A DNA stretch of 64,000 bases from Natrialba aegyptia DSM 13077 (GTDB lineage Archaea > Halobacteriota > Halobacteria > Halobacteriales > Natrialbaceae). Of this stretch, positions 17,113 to 26,313 are shown in pieces. Both the position numbers and the translations under genes were made by a program. The DNA is taken from assembly GCF_000337535.1 (NCBI RefSeq), contig NZ_AOIP01000016.1, forward strand, positions 169,851 through 233,850, written 5' to 3'. Positions within the stretch are counted from its first letter, which is position 1, and each line of letters starts with the position of its first letter. Below the pieces are notes generated by a model. The model was not told where the DNA came from, did no database searches, and saw nothing but the letters and a program-made list of their open reading frames with translations.

Positions 17113-18912
17113 ATGTTCGACAAACTACTCGTTGCCAACCGCGGCGAAATCGCCGTACGCGTCATGCAAGCGTGTGAAGAACTGGGAATCGACACCGTCG
17201 CGATCTACAGCGACGCGGACCGCAACGCGGGTCACGTCGAGTTCGCCGACGAGGCGTACAACGTCGGCCCCGCGCCGGCGAGCGAATCGTACCTCGATCA
17301 GGAAACGATCCTCGAGACCGCCGACCGGGCGGGCGCGGATGCGATCCATCCCGGCTACGGCTTCCTCGCCGAAAACGCCGCGTTCGCCGCCCGCGCCGAG
17401 GACGCAGAAGGGATCACCTGGGTCGGCCCGCCGAGCGAAGCGATGGAAGCCCTCGGCGAGAAGACGACGGCCCGACGAGTCATGCAGGCGGCCGACGTGC
17501 CGGTCGTCCCCGGCACGAGCGATCCAGTCGACTCCGCCGCCGAAGTTCGCGAACTCGGCGACGAGTTCGGCTATCCGGTCGCGATCAAAGCTGCCGGAGG
17601 CGGCGGCGGTCGCGGGATGAAGATCGTCCGCAGCGCGGACGAAGCCGAAGACGCCCTCGAGAGCGCGAAACGCGAGGGGGAAGCCTACTTCGACGACGCG
17701 ACCGTCTACGTCGAGAAGTACCTCGAGTCCCCGAAGCACGTCGAGGTGCAGATTCTCGCGGACGAGCACGACACCGTGCTCCACCTCGGCGAGCGGGACT
17801 GCTCGCTCCAGCGGCGTCACCAGAAGGTCATCGAGGAAGCGCCGAGTCCCGCGCTCGATGCGTCGCTTCGCGAGTCGATCGGCGAGGCGGCCCGCCGCGG
17901 CGTCCGCGAAGCGGGCTACACGAACGCGGGTACCGTCGAGTTCCTCGTCGAAGACGGCGAGTTCTACTTCATGGAGGTCAACACCCGGATCCAGGTCGAA
18001 CACACCGTCACCGAAGAGGTGACGGGGATCGATATCGTCCGGGAACAGTTGCGAATCGCGGCCGGCGAGGAACTCCCGTTCGCGCAGGAGGATGTTGCGA
18101 TCGACGGCCACGCGATCGAGTTCAGAATCAACGCCGAGAATCCGGCCGCGGAGTTCGCGCCGACGCCGGGTGAACTCGAGACCTACGTCCCGCCCGGGGG
18201 GCTCGGCGTGCGCGTCGACGACGCCGTTACCAAGGGCGACGAGATCGCGGGCGACTACGACTCGATGATCGCGAAACTGATCGTCCGCGCGCCGACGCGC
18301 GAGCGGTGTCTCGAACGCTCCCGGCGCGCGCTTCGCCATTTCGATATCTCGGGTCCCGAGACGATCGTGCCGTTCCACCGGCTCATGCTAGACGATGCGA
18401 CCTTCCGCGCGGGCGAACACACGACCGACTACCTCGACCGCGAGGTCGACGCGGACGAACTCGCCGCGGCGGTCGAGCGGTGGGGCTCGGCGGTCGGGAG
18501 CGGAGCAGACGGCGACGCCGCGAGCGAGCACGAACTCGTCGTCGAGGTCGACGGGCGGCGGTTCGACGTGCTCGTCGAGGACGATCTTCCGCGGGTGGCG
18601 CACAACGGCGGAGCCGACGCAGGTGCGCCCTCGGGATCGGCGGGATCGGCGAGTTCGGGTTCGAACAGCGGCGCAGCCGCAACCGAGCAGGTCGCGGCCG
18701 GCGATGCCATCACGGCCGAGATGCAAGGCACCGTGCTCTCGGTCGACGTCGAACCCGGCGACGAGATCGGTGGCGGGGACGTGGTCTGCGTGCTCGAGGC
18801 GATGAAGATGGAGAACGACGTGGTCTCCCCGGGGGCCGGCACCGTCGCCGCGGTTCCCGTTTCCGAGGGCGACTCGGTCGACATGGGCGACCCGCTGATC
18901 GTACTGGAGTGA
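17113..18912 (+). CDS. Acyl-CoA carboxylase, biotin carboxylase + biotin carrier subunit
   Basis: A 599-residue fusion. Residues 1-445 are a biotin carboxylase (ATP-grasp) with the glycine-rich loop [12 protein letters not shown] and the [20 protein letters not shown] signature. A flexible Ser/Gly-rich linker follows (about residues 498-525), then a biotinyl domain with [12 protein letters not shown], where Lys565 is the biotinylation site. It carboxylates biotin with ATP and bicarbonate. It lies 3 bp before the carboxyltransferase, its partner. It could serve acetyl-, propionyl- or methylcrotonyl-CoA. Confidence 0.93.
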   Translation: MFDKLLVANRGEIAVRVMQACEELGIDTVAIYSDADRNAGHVEFADEAYNVGPAPASESYLDQETILETADRAGADAIHPGYGFLAENAAFAARAEDAEGITWVGPPSEAMEALGEKTTARRVMQAADVPVVPGTSDPVDSAAEVRELGDEFGYPVAIKAAGGGGGRGMKIVRSADEAEDALESAKREGEAYFDDATVYVEKYLESPKHVEVQILADEHDTVLHLGERDCSLQRRHQKVIEEAPSPALDASLRESIGEAARRGVREAGYTNAGTVEFLVEDGEFYFMEVNTRIQVEHTVTEEVTGIDIVREQLRIAAGEELPFAQEDVAIDGHAIEFRINAENPAAEFAPTPGELETYVPPGGLGVRVDDAVTKGDEIAGDYDSMIAKLIVRAPTRERCLERSRRALRHFDISGPETIVPFHRLMLDDATFRAGEHTTDYLDREVDADELAAAVERWGSAVGSGADGDAASEHELVVEVDGRRFDVLVEDDLPRVAHNGGADAGAPSGSAGSASSGSNSGAAATEQVAAGDAITAEMQGTVLSVDVEPGDEIGGGDVVCVLEAMKMENDVVSPGAGTVAAVPVSEGDSVDMGDPLIVLE

Positions 18913-18915
18913 GCA

Positions 18916-20742
18916 ATGACGATGGAACTCAGACTCAGTGTGAAAGAGACGACAGGACAGGACGAAAGCGAGATACAGGCAGTCGCGACGGCGCTCGCTG
19001 CACACTTCGGCGAAGCCGTCGATCTGTACCCCGAAACCGGCGACGAACTCCTCGCGAGCGCGTCGCCGCCGGACAACGGAAGCGAAACCGGAGCCGGGAG
19101 CGCTGGCAGCGGCCCAGGACCAGTACAAAGCGCCGGTCGCAGTCGCGACCGAGGGAGCGAGCAGGACGACCTCGAACCGACCGAACGCGAGGAACTCCTG
19201 CGCGAAGAGGTCGCAGAGATACTCGAGGGCGGCCCGGAGAAGTACAAGGAGCGCCTTCCGGAGCAGGGAAAGCTGTTCGTACGCGATCGGCTCGACCTCT
19301 GGTTCGGCGACGGCGACGAGTCGGGCGCTGGCAAAACGAACGGCATCACGTTCGAGGACGGAACGTTCGCCAACTTCGACGCCGACGACGACCTGCCGAC
19401 GGACGGCCTCATCACCGGCGCGGCCGAGTTCGAGGGCCGGGACCTGCACTTCATGGCCAACGACTTCACCGTCAAGGCGGGCTCGATGGCCGAAAAAGGC
19501 GTCGAGAAGTTCCTCCGGATGCAACAGCGCGCGCTGAAGACCGGCCGTCCGGTCCTCTACCTCATGGATTCGTCGGGCGGTCGGATCGACCAGCAGACCG
19601 GCTTCTTCGCCAACCGCGAGGGCATCGGGAAGTACTACTACAACCACTCGATGCTCTCCGGGCGCGTCCCCCAGATCTGCGTGCTCTACGGCCCCTGTAT
19701 CGCCGGCGCGGCCTACACGCCCGTCTTCGCCGACTTCACCGTCATGGTCCGGGACGTGAGCGCGATGGCCATCGCCTCGCCGCGGATGGTCGAGATGGTC
19801 ACCGGCGAGGACATCGATCTGCAGGACCTGGGCGGCCCCGACGTCCACGCCCGCCACTCCGGCAGCGCCGATCTGATCGCGGAGGACGAGGAACACGCGC
19901 GCGAACTCGTGGCGAAGCTGATCGGCTACCTGCCGGATAACAGCGACGAGAAGCCGCCGCAGACCGAGGGGACGGCACCGCGACTCTCGCCCGACGGCAT
20001 CGACGCCGTCGTCCCGCAGGAACCGAATCGAGGCTACGACATGTTCGACGTCATCGAGCGCGTCGTCGACGCCGACTCGGTGCTCGAACTCCGGCCGGAG
20101 TACGGGAAAGAGATCATCACGGCCTTCGCCCGGATCGACGGTCGACCGATCGGCATCGTCGCCAACCAGCCCAACCACCGCGCCGGGGCGATCTTCCCCG
20201 ACGCGGCCGAGAAGGCCGCCGAGTTCATCTGGACCTGCGACGCCTACGACGTGCCGCTGCTGTACCTGTGTGACACGCCGGGCTTTATGGCCGGCTCGCA
20301 GGTCGAGAAAGACGGCATCTTAGAGCAGGGCAAGAAGATGATCTACGCGACTTCCTCGGCCACCGTCCCGAAGCAATCCGTCGTCGTCCGCAAAGCCTAC
20401 GGCGCGGGGATCTACGCGATGTCCGGGCCGGCCTACGACCCCGAGAGCGTGATCGGACTCCCGAGCGGCGAGATCGCCATCATGGGTCCCGAAGCCGCGA
20501 TCAATGCGGTCTACGCGAACCGGCTCGCGGATATCGACGATCCGGACGAGCGCGCCGAGCGAGAGCAGGAACTGCGCGAGGAATACCGCGAGGACATCGA
20601 CATCCACCGGATGGCCAGCGAGGTCGTCATCGACGAAATCGTCCCGCCGAGTTCGCTGCGCGACGAACTCGAGAACCGCTTTGCGTTCTACGAGACGGTC
20701 GAGAAGGACCTGCCGGACAAGAAACACGGGACGATCCTCTAG
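18916..20742 (+). CDS. Acyl-CoA carboxylase, carboxyltransferase subunit with extra N-terminal domain
   Basis: A 608-residue protein. Residues from about 95 on are a complete crotonase-fold carboxyltransferase with YGPCIAGAAYTPVFADF and, in the second half, LLYLCDTPGFMAGSQVEKDGI and the acyl-CoA-binding AYGAGIYAMSGPAYDP. The NREGIGKYYYNHSMLSG pattern is closer to methylcrotonyl-CoA carboxylase beta than to propionyl-CoA carboxylase beta. The first 85 residues contain an amphipathic element (ESEIQAVATALAAHFGEAV) and an acidic linker not found in ordinary beta subunits. They resemble the small epsilon/X subunits that accompany some actinobacterial and haloarchaeal carboxylases. This is the last gene of the operon. 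Confidence 0.9.
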   Translation: MTMELRLSVKETTGQDESEIQAVATALAAHFGEAVDLYPETGDELLASASPPDNGSETGAGSAGSGPGPVQSAGRSRDRGSEQDDLEPTEREELLREEVAEILEGGPEKYKERLPEQGKLFVRDRLDLWFGDGDESGAGKTNGITFEDGTFANFDADDDLPTDGLITGAAEFEGRDLHFMANDFTVKAGSMAEKGVEKFLRMQQRALKTGRPVLYLMDSSGGRIDQQTGFFANREGIGKYYYNHSMLSGRVPQICVLYGPCIAGAAYTPVFADFTVMVRDVSAMAIASPRMVEMVTGEDIDLQDLGGPDVHARHSGSADLIAEDEEHARELVAKLIGYLPDNSDEKPPQTEGTAPRLSPDGIDAVVPQEPNRGYDMFDVIERVVDADSVLELRPEYGKEIITAFARIDGRPIGIVANQPNHRAGAIFPDAAEKAAEFIWTCDAYDVPLLYLCDTPGFMAGSQVEKDGILEQGKKMIYATSSATVPKQSVVVRKAYGAGIYAMSGPAYDPESVIGLPSGEIAIMGPEAAINAVYANRLADIDDPDERAEREQELREEYREDIDIHRMASEVVIDEIVPPSSLRDELENRFAFYETVEKDLPDKKHGTIL

Positions 20743-20820
20743 GCGTCCGGCCGCGGTCGATTTCGAGTGGAAACAAGAGAATCGGATGCTGTTTTAGTCG
20801 TGGCCACCAAAGCGACAGGT

Positions 20821-21186
20821 ATGACCGACCCGCTGATCCGCACCGGAGACGAGATCGAGTACGATGCCGTGGATGCCGCGGACGGCCTGGAAAAGGGCGT
20901 TCTGATCGCCGAGGAGCACGGCGCGCCGAACTTCGCTATCCGCCGGTTTGAACTCGAGGCGGGAGCCACAGTCCCGGAACATACGAACGAGGTCGAACAC
21001 GAGCAGTACGTACTGCAAGGAGCGTATACGGTCGGTATCGGCGACGAAGAGTACGAGGTCGAAGCCGGCGACTCGCTGCTGATTCCCGCAGGAACGGTCC
21101 ACTGGTACCGAAACGAGAGCGACGACCGGGGTGCGTTCCTCTGTGCGGTGCCAAACGGCGACGACGAGATCGATCTGATCGAGTGA
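20821..21186 (+). CDS. Cupin-fold protein
   Basis: A 121-residue single-domain cupin. The first motif is seen in PEHTNEVEHEQYVLQGAY (three histidine/glutamate ligands) and the second in DSLLIPAGTVHWYRN, which together would bind a metal ion. The ATG at 20821 was chosen because sequence before it is AT-rich promoter-like DNA. It is 78 bp past the carboxyltransferase and 131 bp before the metal-uptake operon and looks separate from both. The role is unknown. Confidence 0.82.
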   Translation: MTDPLIRTGDEIEYDAVDAADGLEKGVLIAEEHGAPNFAIRRFELEAGATVPEHTNEVEHEQYVLQGAYTVGIGDEEYEVEAGDSLLIPAGTVHWYRNESDDRGAFLCAVPNGDDEIDLIE

Positions 21187-21297
21187 GACCGCTCGTATTC
21201 CTCGAGTGCACGCGTCGGTCCCATCCTCGGCCGTCGCGCCCGGATCGTTCTGTCCATCGTTGACATACGATTTCGCAACCGCAACTACTATAACCTT

Positions 21298-21313
21298 TTT
21301 AGGGCTACCTAAA
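21298..21313 (+). promoter_or_regulatory. Metal-regulator operator, copy 1
   Basis: The perfect inverted repeat TTTAGG-GCTA-CCTAAA ends 4 bp before the permease start and lies just downstream of a TATA-like CTATAA. The half-sites resemble DtxR/IdeR-type boxes (TTAGG...CCTAA). A regulator bound here would block transcription start. The same repeat lies before the binding-protein gene at 23440. Confidence 0.75.
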
Positions 21314-21317
21314 TTAG

Positions 21318-22427
21318 ATGGCAGAAGCGCAGTCGATCGACGAGCACGCGGCCGTCCGGGAGCGAGAGGGATGGGTGACCGGGCGGCTCGTCCTCTTTTG
21401 TCTGGCAAGCGTGGGTATCACCGTCGTTGCCGGATTGGTACAGGTGAGTTTCGGGGAGTACTCGATGACGTTTGTCGAGGCTTGGAAGGCCGTTTTCAAC
21501 CCCACGGTGATCTTCAGTCTCGACGCGTGGTCGGCGTTTCTCTTCGGCACTGAACTCCCGAACATGAGCACCGGGAGCGTCGTCGTCTGGAATCTCCGGC
21601 TGCCGCGAGTGTTCGTCGGGATCATCGCCGGCGCGACGCTTGCGGTCTCGGGAGCGATCTTTCAGGCGGTAACGCGAAACGAACTGGCGAGTCCGTTCAT
21701 ACTGGGGGTCAGCTCCGGTGCGGGATTCGCCGTCCTGGCGACGCTCGTCGTTTTCAGCGGGCTCTCGAATCTTCTGCCGCTGGTCGCCGCCCTCGGTGGA
21801 ACGGTCGCGTTCGTGGTCGTGTACATGATCGCCTGGAAAGGGGGAACGAGCCCGGTTCGACTCGTGCTCGCCGGCGTCATCGTCAACATGATCTTCCAGT
21901 CGCTCCAGCAGGGACTGTTCTTCTTCGCGGACGACCTGGGGGTCGTCCAGACGGCGATCGCCTGGCTGACGGGCTCGCTGACAGGCACCGGCTGGGGAGA
22001 AGTTCGGATCGCAATCGTGCCGGCGATCATCGCGATCGGCATCGCACTCGCCGGCTCGCGGCAGTTGAACGTCCTGATGCTTGGCGAAACCACCGCCCGA
22101 TCGCTCGGGATGCAGGTCGAACGAGTTCGGTTTTTCCTCTCGGCCGTCGCGATCCTGGCGGCCAGCGTCGCGATCGCCGTCGCGGGCATCGTCAGCTTCT
22201 TCGGCCTCGTCGTGCCCCACATCGTCCGCAACACGCTGGGCGGAGATTACCGGCGGCTGATGGTCGGCTGTCTCTTCGCCGGCCCCGCGTTGATGGTCAC
22301 CGCCGATGTCGGCGCGCGGCTCGCACTGAGCGGCACTCAGATTCCCGTTGGCATCGTCACCGGCCTGATCGGCGGCCCGTACTTCCTCTACCTGATGCGC
22401 AAACAGCAATCGATGGGTGAACTCTGA
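21318..22427 (+). CDS. FecCD/BtuC-type ABC transporter permease
   Basis: A 369-residue membrane protein with about nine to ten helices, of the family that imports iron-siderophore, haem or cobalamin. Family blocks are NLRLPRVFVGIIAGATLAVSG, GVSSGAGFA and, near the end, VSFFGLVVPHIVRNTLGGDYR, the loop that docks on the ATPase. The C-terminal GGPYFLYLM is characteristic. It is the first gene of the transporter set and shares one base with the ATPase (TGATG). Its promoter holds a DtxR-like operator, which points to iron (or manganese) as the sensed metal. Confidence 0.92.
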   Translation: MAEAQSIDEHAAVREREGWVTGRLVLFCLASVGITVVAGLVQVSFGEYSMTFVEAWKAVFNPTVIFSLDAWSAFLFGTELPNMSTGSVVVWNLRLPRVFVGIIAGATLAVSGAIFQAVTRNELASPFILGVSSGAGFAVLATLVVFSGLSNLLPLVAALGGTVAFVVVYMIAWKGGTSPVRLVLAGVIVNMIFQSLQQGLFFFADDLGVVQTAIAWLTGSLTGTGWGEVRIAIVPAIIAIGIALAGSRQLNVLMLGETTARSLGMQVERVRFFLSAVAILAASVAIAVAGIVSFFGLVVPHIVRNTLGGDYRRLMVGCLFAGPALMVTADVGARLALSGTQIPVGIVTGLIGGPYFLYLMRKQQSMGEL

Positions 22428-23338
22428 TGACACACCAGCATCACTCCGCGACGGAGGAGCAAGACCACGACCAAGAACAGGCACAGGAATACGAACACGA
22501 ACACGAACACGAGCAGATCACCGACAGCGACGGCGTGACAGTCGAGAGCGCACTGGTCGGCGACGGTCTCGAACTCAGCTATCCCGCGAGCGAGGAAACC
22601 ATCGTCGACTGCGCTCGCCTCGACATTCCCGAGGCCGCGGTGACCGCGCTCGTCGGTCCGAACGGGAGCGGAAAGAGTACGTTGCTGAAATCCCTCTCGA
22701 ACCACCTCGAACCGGACGCGGGAACGGTTCAGATCCACGGAGAAGACCTCGACTCGTTCAGTCAGAAGGAACTGGCGCGCGAACTCGGCGTCCTCTCACA
22801 GGAGAACGATTCGCTGGGTTCGATCACCGTCGAAGACCTCGTCTATCACGGTCGCTACCCGCACCGCGGCTTTTTCGACTCGGTCAGCGAGGAGGATCAC
22901 CGTGCGGTCGACCGCGCGATCGAACTCGCGGGAATCGACCACATCTGCGACACCGAACTCGGACAACTGAGCGGCGGCCAGAAGCAACTGGCCTGGATCG
23001 CGATGGTGCTTGCACAGGACACCGACGTGCTGTTGCTCGACGAGCCGACGACGTTCCTCGACATCCACCACCAGTTCCGCGTCCTCGAGACGATTCGCCA
23101 GTTGAACGAGCAAAAGGGCGTCACCGTCGCCGTCATCCTGCACGATATCTCGCAGGCGGCCCGCTTTGCGGACTACCTCGTCGCGATCCACGACGGCGAA
23201 CTCTACGACTGGGGTCCGCCCGAGGAGGTCGTGACCGAACAGTTGCTCGCCGACGTCTTCGGCGTCGAGGCGACCGTCAAATACGAGCCCGAACTCCAGG
23301 TCTTGCCCAAGCAAGCGCTGCCGGATAATCGATTATAG
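22427..23338 (+). CDS. ABC transporter ATPase (FepC-like) with His-rich N-terminus
   Basis: A 303-residue ATPase partner of the permease, translationally coupled to it (TGATG). Walker A is GPNGSGKST, the signature is LSGGQKQLAW, Walker B is LLLDEPTTFLD and the switch histidine is in ILHDIS. In front of the core there are about 35 residues dominated by His and Glu (MTHQHHS, then EYEHEHEHEQ), encoded in part by a GAACAC-type hexanucleotide repeat. That tail could bind transition metal or could be a slippage product. The core fits siderophore/haem/cobalamin importers. Confidence 0.9.
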   Translation: MTHQHHSATEEQDHDQEQAQEYEHEHEHEQITDSDGVTVESALVGDGLELSYPASEETIVDCARLDIPEAAVTALVGPNGSGKSTLLKSLSNHLEPDAGTVQIHGEDLDSFSQKELARELGVLSQENDSLGSITVEDLVYHGRYPHRGFFDSVSEEDHRAVDRAIELAGIDHICDTELGQLSGGQKQLAWIAMVLAQDTDVLLLDEPTTFLDIHHQFRVLETIRQLNEQKGVTVAVILHDISQAARFADYLVAIHDGELYDWGPPEEVVTEQLLADVFGVEATVKYEPELQVLPKQALPDNRL

Positions 23339-23439
23339 TTCCTCCGAGCGGAAGAATCGGTGGTACGCCCGACTATCGACGCTCGTTCGAGACGCCGAAG
23401 CGAACCGGTAGAGGGCTACCTTCGGAACACTTTTATGAT

Positions 23440-23455
23440 TTTAGGCTCACCTAAA
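23440..23455 (+). promoter_or_regulatory. Metal-regulator operator, copy 2
   Basis: The perfect inverted repeat TTTAGG-CTCA-CCTAAA lies right after a TTTTATGA TATA-like box and 5 bp before the binding-protein ATG. It has the same half-sites, 4-bp spacer and start-proximal position as the operator at 21298. Confidence 0.75.
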
Positions 23456-23460
23456 CCGTG

Positions 23461-24582
23461 ATGACCGACCAACGACGGTGGACGAGACGAACCGTCCTTC
23501 GAACCAGTGGTGCAATCGCCAGCGTGGGTGCGATGGCCGGCTGTCTCGATTCCCTCGGACAGACCGACCAGGAAAACGAATACACGGTGTCGATGCCGCC
23601 AGTTGGCGACGTCGAGTTCTCCGGCGTTCCGGAAACGTGGGCCGCCAACAACGGCACCTGGGCCGGCATGGGCGTCGCGCTCGGCCAGGACCCGCCGGAA
23701 GCCGTCTACCTCACCGAGCGGTTTCACACGCAACACTACGAGGAGATTCCCGGCCTGAGCATCGACAAAGAGGACGTCGGGATGGACTCACTCTGGGGGG
23801 ACGAACTGACCACGGAGGAGTTTCTGGAGCTCAGCGAGGACGTGGACGTCTTCATCATGGACCCGAACTTCATCCGCGGTCGAACCGATAACTGGACCGA
23901 GGATGACATCGAAACCATCGAAAACACGGGCACGCCCTTCTTCGGCAACAGCATCTTCTCGCGGGGCTACGAGTGGCACGACTACGACTATCTGACGCTG
24001 TACGAAGCCTTCGAGTACCTCTCGCAGGTCTTCCAGGAGGAAGAGCGCTACGAGGCCTTCGAGACCCTCCACGACGAGTTCCAGAACGAACTCGACGACA
24101 TCGTCCCGCCGGAAGACGAGCGACCGTCGGTCGCCATCATGTGGCCCCAGCCGGCCGAGGAGCCAGAGACGTTCTCGCCGTACCTCATCGACGACGGGAC
24201 GAGCTTCAAGCAGTGGCGGGATCTGGGTGTCGAGGACGCGTTCGCAACAACGGATGTCGAGGACTTCCACGCCGGCCGGACCGAAGTCGACTACGAACTG
24301 CTCCTCGAGATCGACCCGGACGTGCTGTTGATCCGCGCCCACGAGCAGAAAAGCGCCGACGAGTTCAGCGACACGGTCGTCTCGCACATGGAGAACCACA
24401 ACGTCGCCAGTGAGCTGACGGCCGTCCAGAACGGCGACGTCTACCGCGGCGGCCCGCTCCACCAGGGGCCGATCGTCAACATGGTGCTGACCGAACGGGC
24501 AGCACAGCAGGTCTACGGCGTCGACGAGGAACTGTTCGACCGCGACCGCGTCGGCGATATCGTCGCCGGCGAACTGTCGTAA
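23461..24582 (+). CDS. Substrate-binding lipoprotein of a metal-chelate ABC importer (Tat signal)
   Basis: A 373-residue extracellular lipoprotein. The N-terminus has a twin-arginine motif (RRWTRRTVLRTSG), a hydrophobic stretch and the lipobox AGCLD, so it is exported folded and anchored at cysteine. The body is a TroA-like periplasmic binding fold with VDVFIMDPNF and IDPDVLLIRAHE. ATG 23461 is one codon after a GTG; both give the same signal. It has its own promoter and operator, so the binding protein can be made in excess over the membrane parts. The ligand is probably a ferric chelate. Confidence 0.88.
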   Translation: MTDQRRWTRRTVLRTSGAIASVGAMAGCLDSLGQTDQENEYTVSMPPVGDVEFSGVPETWAANNGTWAGMGVALGQDPPEAVYLTERFHTQHYEEIPGLSIDKEDVGMDSLWGDELTTEEFLELSEDVDVFIMDPNFIRGRTDNWTEDDIETIENTGTPFFGNSIFSRGYEWHDYDYLTLYEAFEYLSQVFQEEERYEAFETLHDEFQNELDDIVPPEDERPSVAIMWPQPAEEPETFSPYLIDDGTSFKQWRDLGVEDAFATTDVEDFHAGRTEVDYELLLEIDPDVLLIRAHEQKSADEFSDTVVSHMENHNVASELTAVQNGDVYRGGPLHQGPIVNMVLTERAAQQVYGVDEELFDRDRVGDIVAGELS

Positions 24583-24659
24583 CGCCGAACTCGAAAGTGG
24601 ACCGGTGGCCGTCGACGATAAAAACGCAAAAACGGAGACGCTTTTCCGGCGATCGAATT

Positions 24660-25313
24660 TCAGACCCGATAGTGACCCGTATATGCGGCCGTGTACGGTC
24701 CCTCGTTGCCGACGAACGCGTAGTAGTCACCGGACTCCTCGACCTCGACGGTAACAGAGCCCTGTCCGTTCGACTCCTCGGCGCAGACGATCTCGCCATC
24801 GGGAGCCATGAGACCGAGACAGAGATCGGAATCGGCGGCATCCCACGAGACGTCCACTGTCAGGGACTCACCTGCAGCCAGCGAGTGCGGACCGTATGCG
24901 GTCCCCTCACCCGGATCGATCGTCCCGTCAATGTCGTACGTTGCAGTCGGACCGGCGTCGTCCGCACCGTCTCCGTCGACGGTTGTCACGTCGAACTCGT
25001 CGGCTGCGATCGTCCGGGTATCGTTCGTTGGTGGTTCGAGGACCGTCGTTTCGTCGTCGGTCGTGATGGCTATTGATTCATCAGTGGACGCGTTCGTATC
25101 AGCATCGATGACCGATATCGACGTTTCCTCGAAGTCGGTCTCGTCGACTCGCTCGATCGTGAACTCGTCATCGGATCCCGTCTCGGCATCGTCCGCACCG
25201 ACGATCGAAACGTCGGCGTCGATACTATCGCTCGCAACAACACCGCCAACGCTGAGCGCGAGCGTCATCATCGTGACGAGCGCGAGCATCAGCGAGCGTC
25301 GATTTCGTTTCAT
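24660..25313 (-). CDS. Secreted acidic protein, beta-rich
   Basis: A 217-residue protein with a Sec-type signal peptide (MKRNRRSLMLALVTMMTLALSVGGVVA). The mature part is very acidic. Its C-terminal 90 residues (SLTVDVSWDAADSDLCLGLM, then GDYYAFVGNEGPYTA) look like a PPC-type (pre-peptidase C-terminal) beta-sandwich found at haloarchaeal cell surfaces. ATG 25313 is chosen because it places the signal peptide at the N-terminus. It is monocistronic, convergent with the binding-protein gene. The role is unknown. Confidence 0.7.
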   Translation of the reverse strand: MKRNRRSLMLALVTMMTLALSVGGVVASDSIDADVSIVGADDAETGSDDEFTIERVDETDFEETSISVIDADTNASTDESIAITTDDETTVLEPPTNDTRTIAADEFDVTTVDGDGADDAGPTATYDIDGTIDPGEGTAYGPHSLAAGESLTVDVSWDAADSDLCLGLMAPDGEIVCAEESNGQGSVTVEVEESGDYYAFVGNEGPYTAAYTGHYRV

Positions 25314-25517
25314 GGTTGTCAATATATTTGAGATCGACCCGAACCGGTACCGCAGCAACCCGTGACCAGATCTCGTCACCTACTGCCACTCTCGTCAGTT
25401 CCGGACCGACCTCAAATAAGCCTTGGAAGAAACAACATATAAACAATAGTTGGAAAGCCGTTCCGAAACTCGTGCATAGCAACTGAAACAGCTGTTACAC
25501 CCGTTACGATGTCGGAC

Positions 25518-26084
25518 TCAGCGAAGGAACACGACCTTTCCCATCCCTCGACGCCGTCTTTCGACGAGATCTTTCCCTTCCAGGCGGTCGAGTTTCCGGC
25601 TGACAGTCGCTTTTGAGTGGTCAGTCTGCGCAACGATGAGACGCTGCTCAAGGACGCCATCAGCGTCGAGGATCTGCTCGTAGATGTCTCGTTCCGCTTG
25701 AGAAAGCTTCGGTGCGATCGTGTCCCACTCACGGTGTCGTCGTTCGAGGAGTTCGTCGGATATCGTTACTGAACCGGGTTCGTCTTCAACTTCCAATTGT
25801 TTTGAAGTCGGCTCCGCGTCGTCTTCCGCTGGAGAGCGCTCCGTTTCTGCCCGCCAGTCGAGAAAGAGGTATGTACTGCATGCACCGAGGACGAACGACG
25901 TAACGAGGACGACACCGACATCACGATACGCAAAAAAGCCGGGAAGGCGTGTCGTCTCCGAACTCGATCCGCTAACGGAAACGACGACTGGTGACGGATG
26001 TAATAACTGCAGACACAGTAAGAACGCTGCGACAACGAGGGTCGCCGCAACCAATCGGGAACCGAGGCGGAGACGTGTCTTCAT
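25518..26084 (-). CDS. Membrane-anchored winged-HTH protein
   Basis: A 188-residue protein with two N-terminal transmembrane helices (AATLVVAAFLLCLQLL and VGVVLVTSFVLGACSTYLFL), an acidic linker and a C-terminal winged helix (AERDIYEQILDADGVLEQ, then KATVSRKLDRLEGKDLVE) of MarR-like type. Such one-component membrane regulators would bind DNA from the membrane. The neighbour in the opposite direction (26314) is a secreted protein; the divergent arrangement suggests that the secreted or membrane part signals to this HTH. Confidence 0.75.
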   Translation of the reverse strand: MKTRLRLGSRLVAATLVVAAFLLCLQLLHPSPVVVSVSGSSSETTRLPGFFAYRDVGVVLVTSFVLGACSTYLFLDWRAETERSPAEDDAEPTSKQLEVEDEPGSVTISDELLERRHREWDTIAPKLSQAERDIYEQILDADGVLEQRLIVAQTDHSKATVSRKLDRLEGKDLVERRRRGMGKVVFLR

Positions 26085-26313
26085 TGCTCGTGACTGATGG
26101 TTGAGTCGATTATGATTATAAGATTGAGGATTTCACGGTTGTCGCGTTTTGATAGGCAAATATCGTGGATAGAAGCGACATACTGCATCCATAGCGGGAA
26201 TGAAACTATCTGAAACAGCCACGAAACACGAGTGAAACGCGTGTGAAATAAAATTGTTAAATAGTATTTCGCACAGAGATACAGATCACGCTTCGAAAGC
26301 GGACCGGCAGATA

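Noticed and set aside
17125..20178. Several long frames in other phases over the carboxylase genes
   Set aside because: Composition artefacts; the plus-strand frames have biotin, ATP-grasp and carboxyltransferase motifs.
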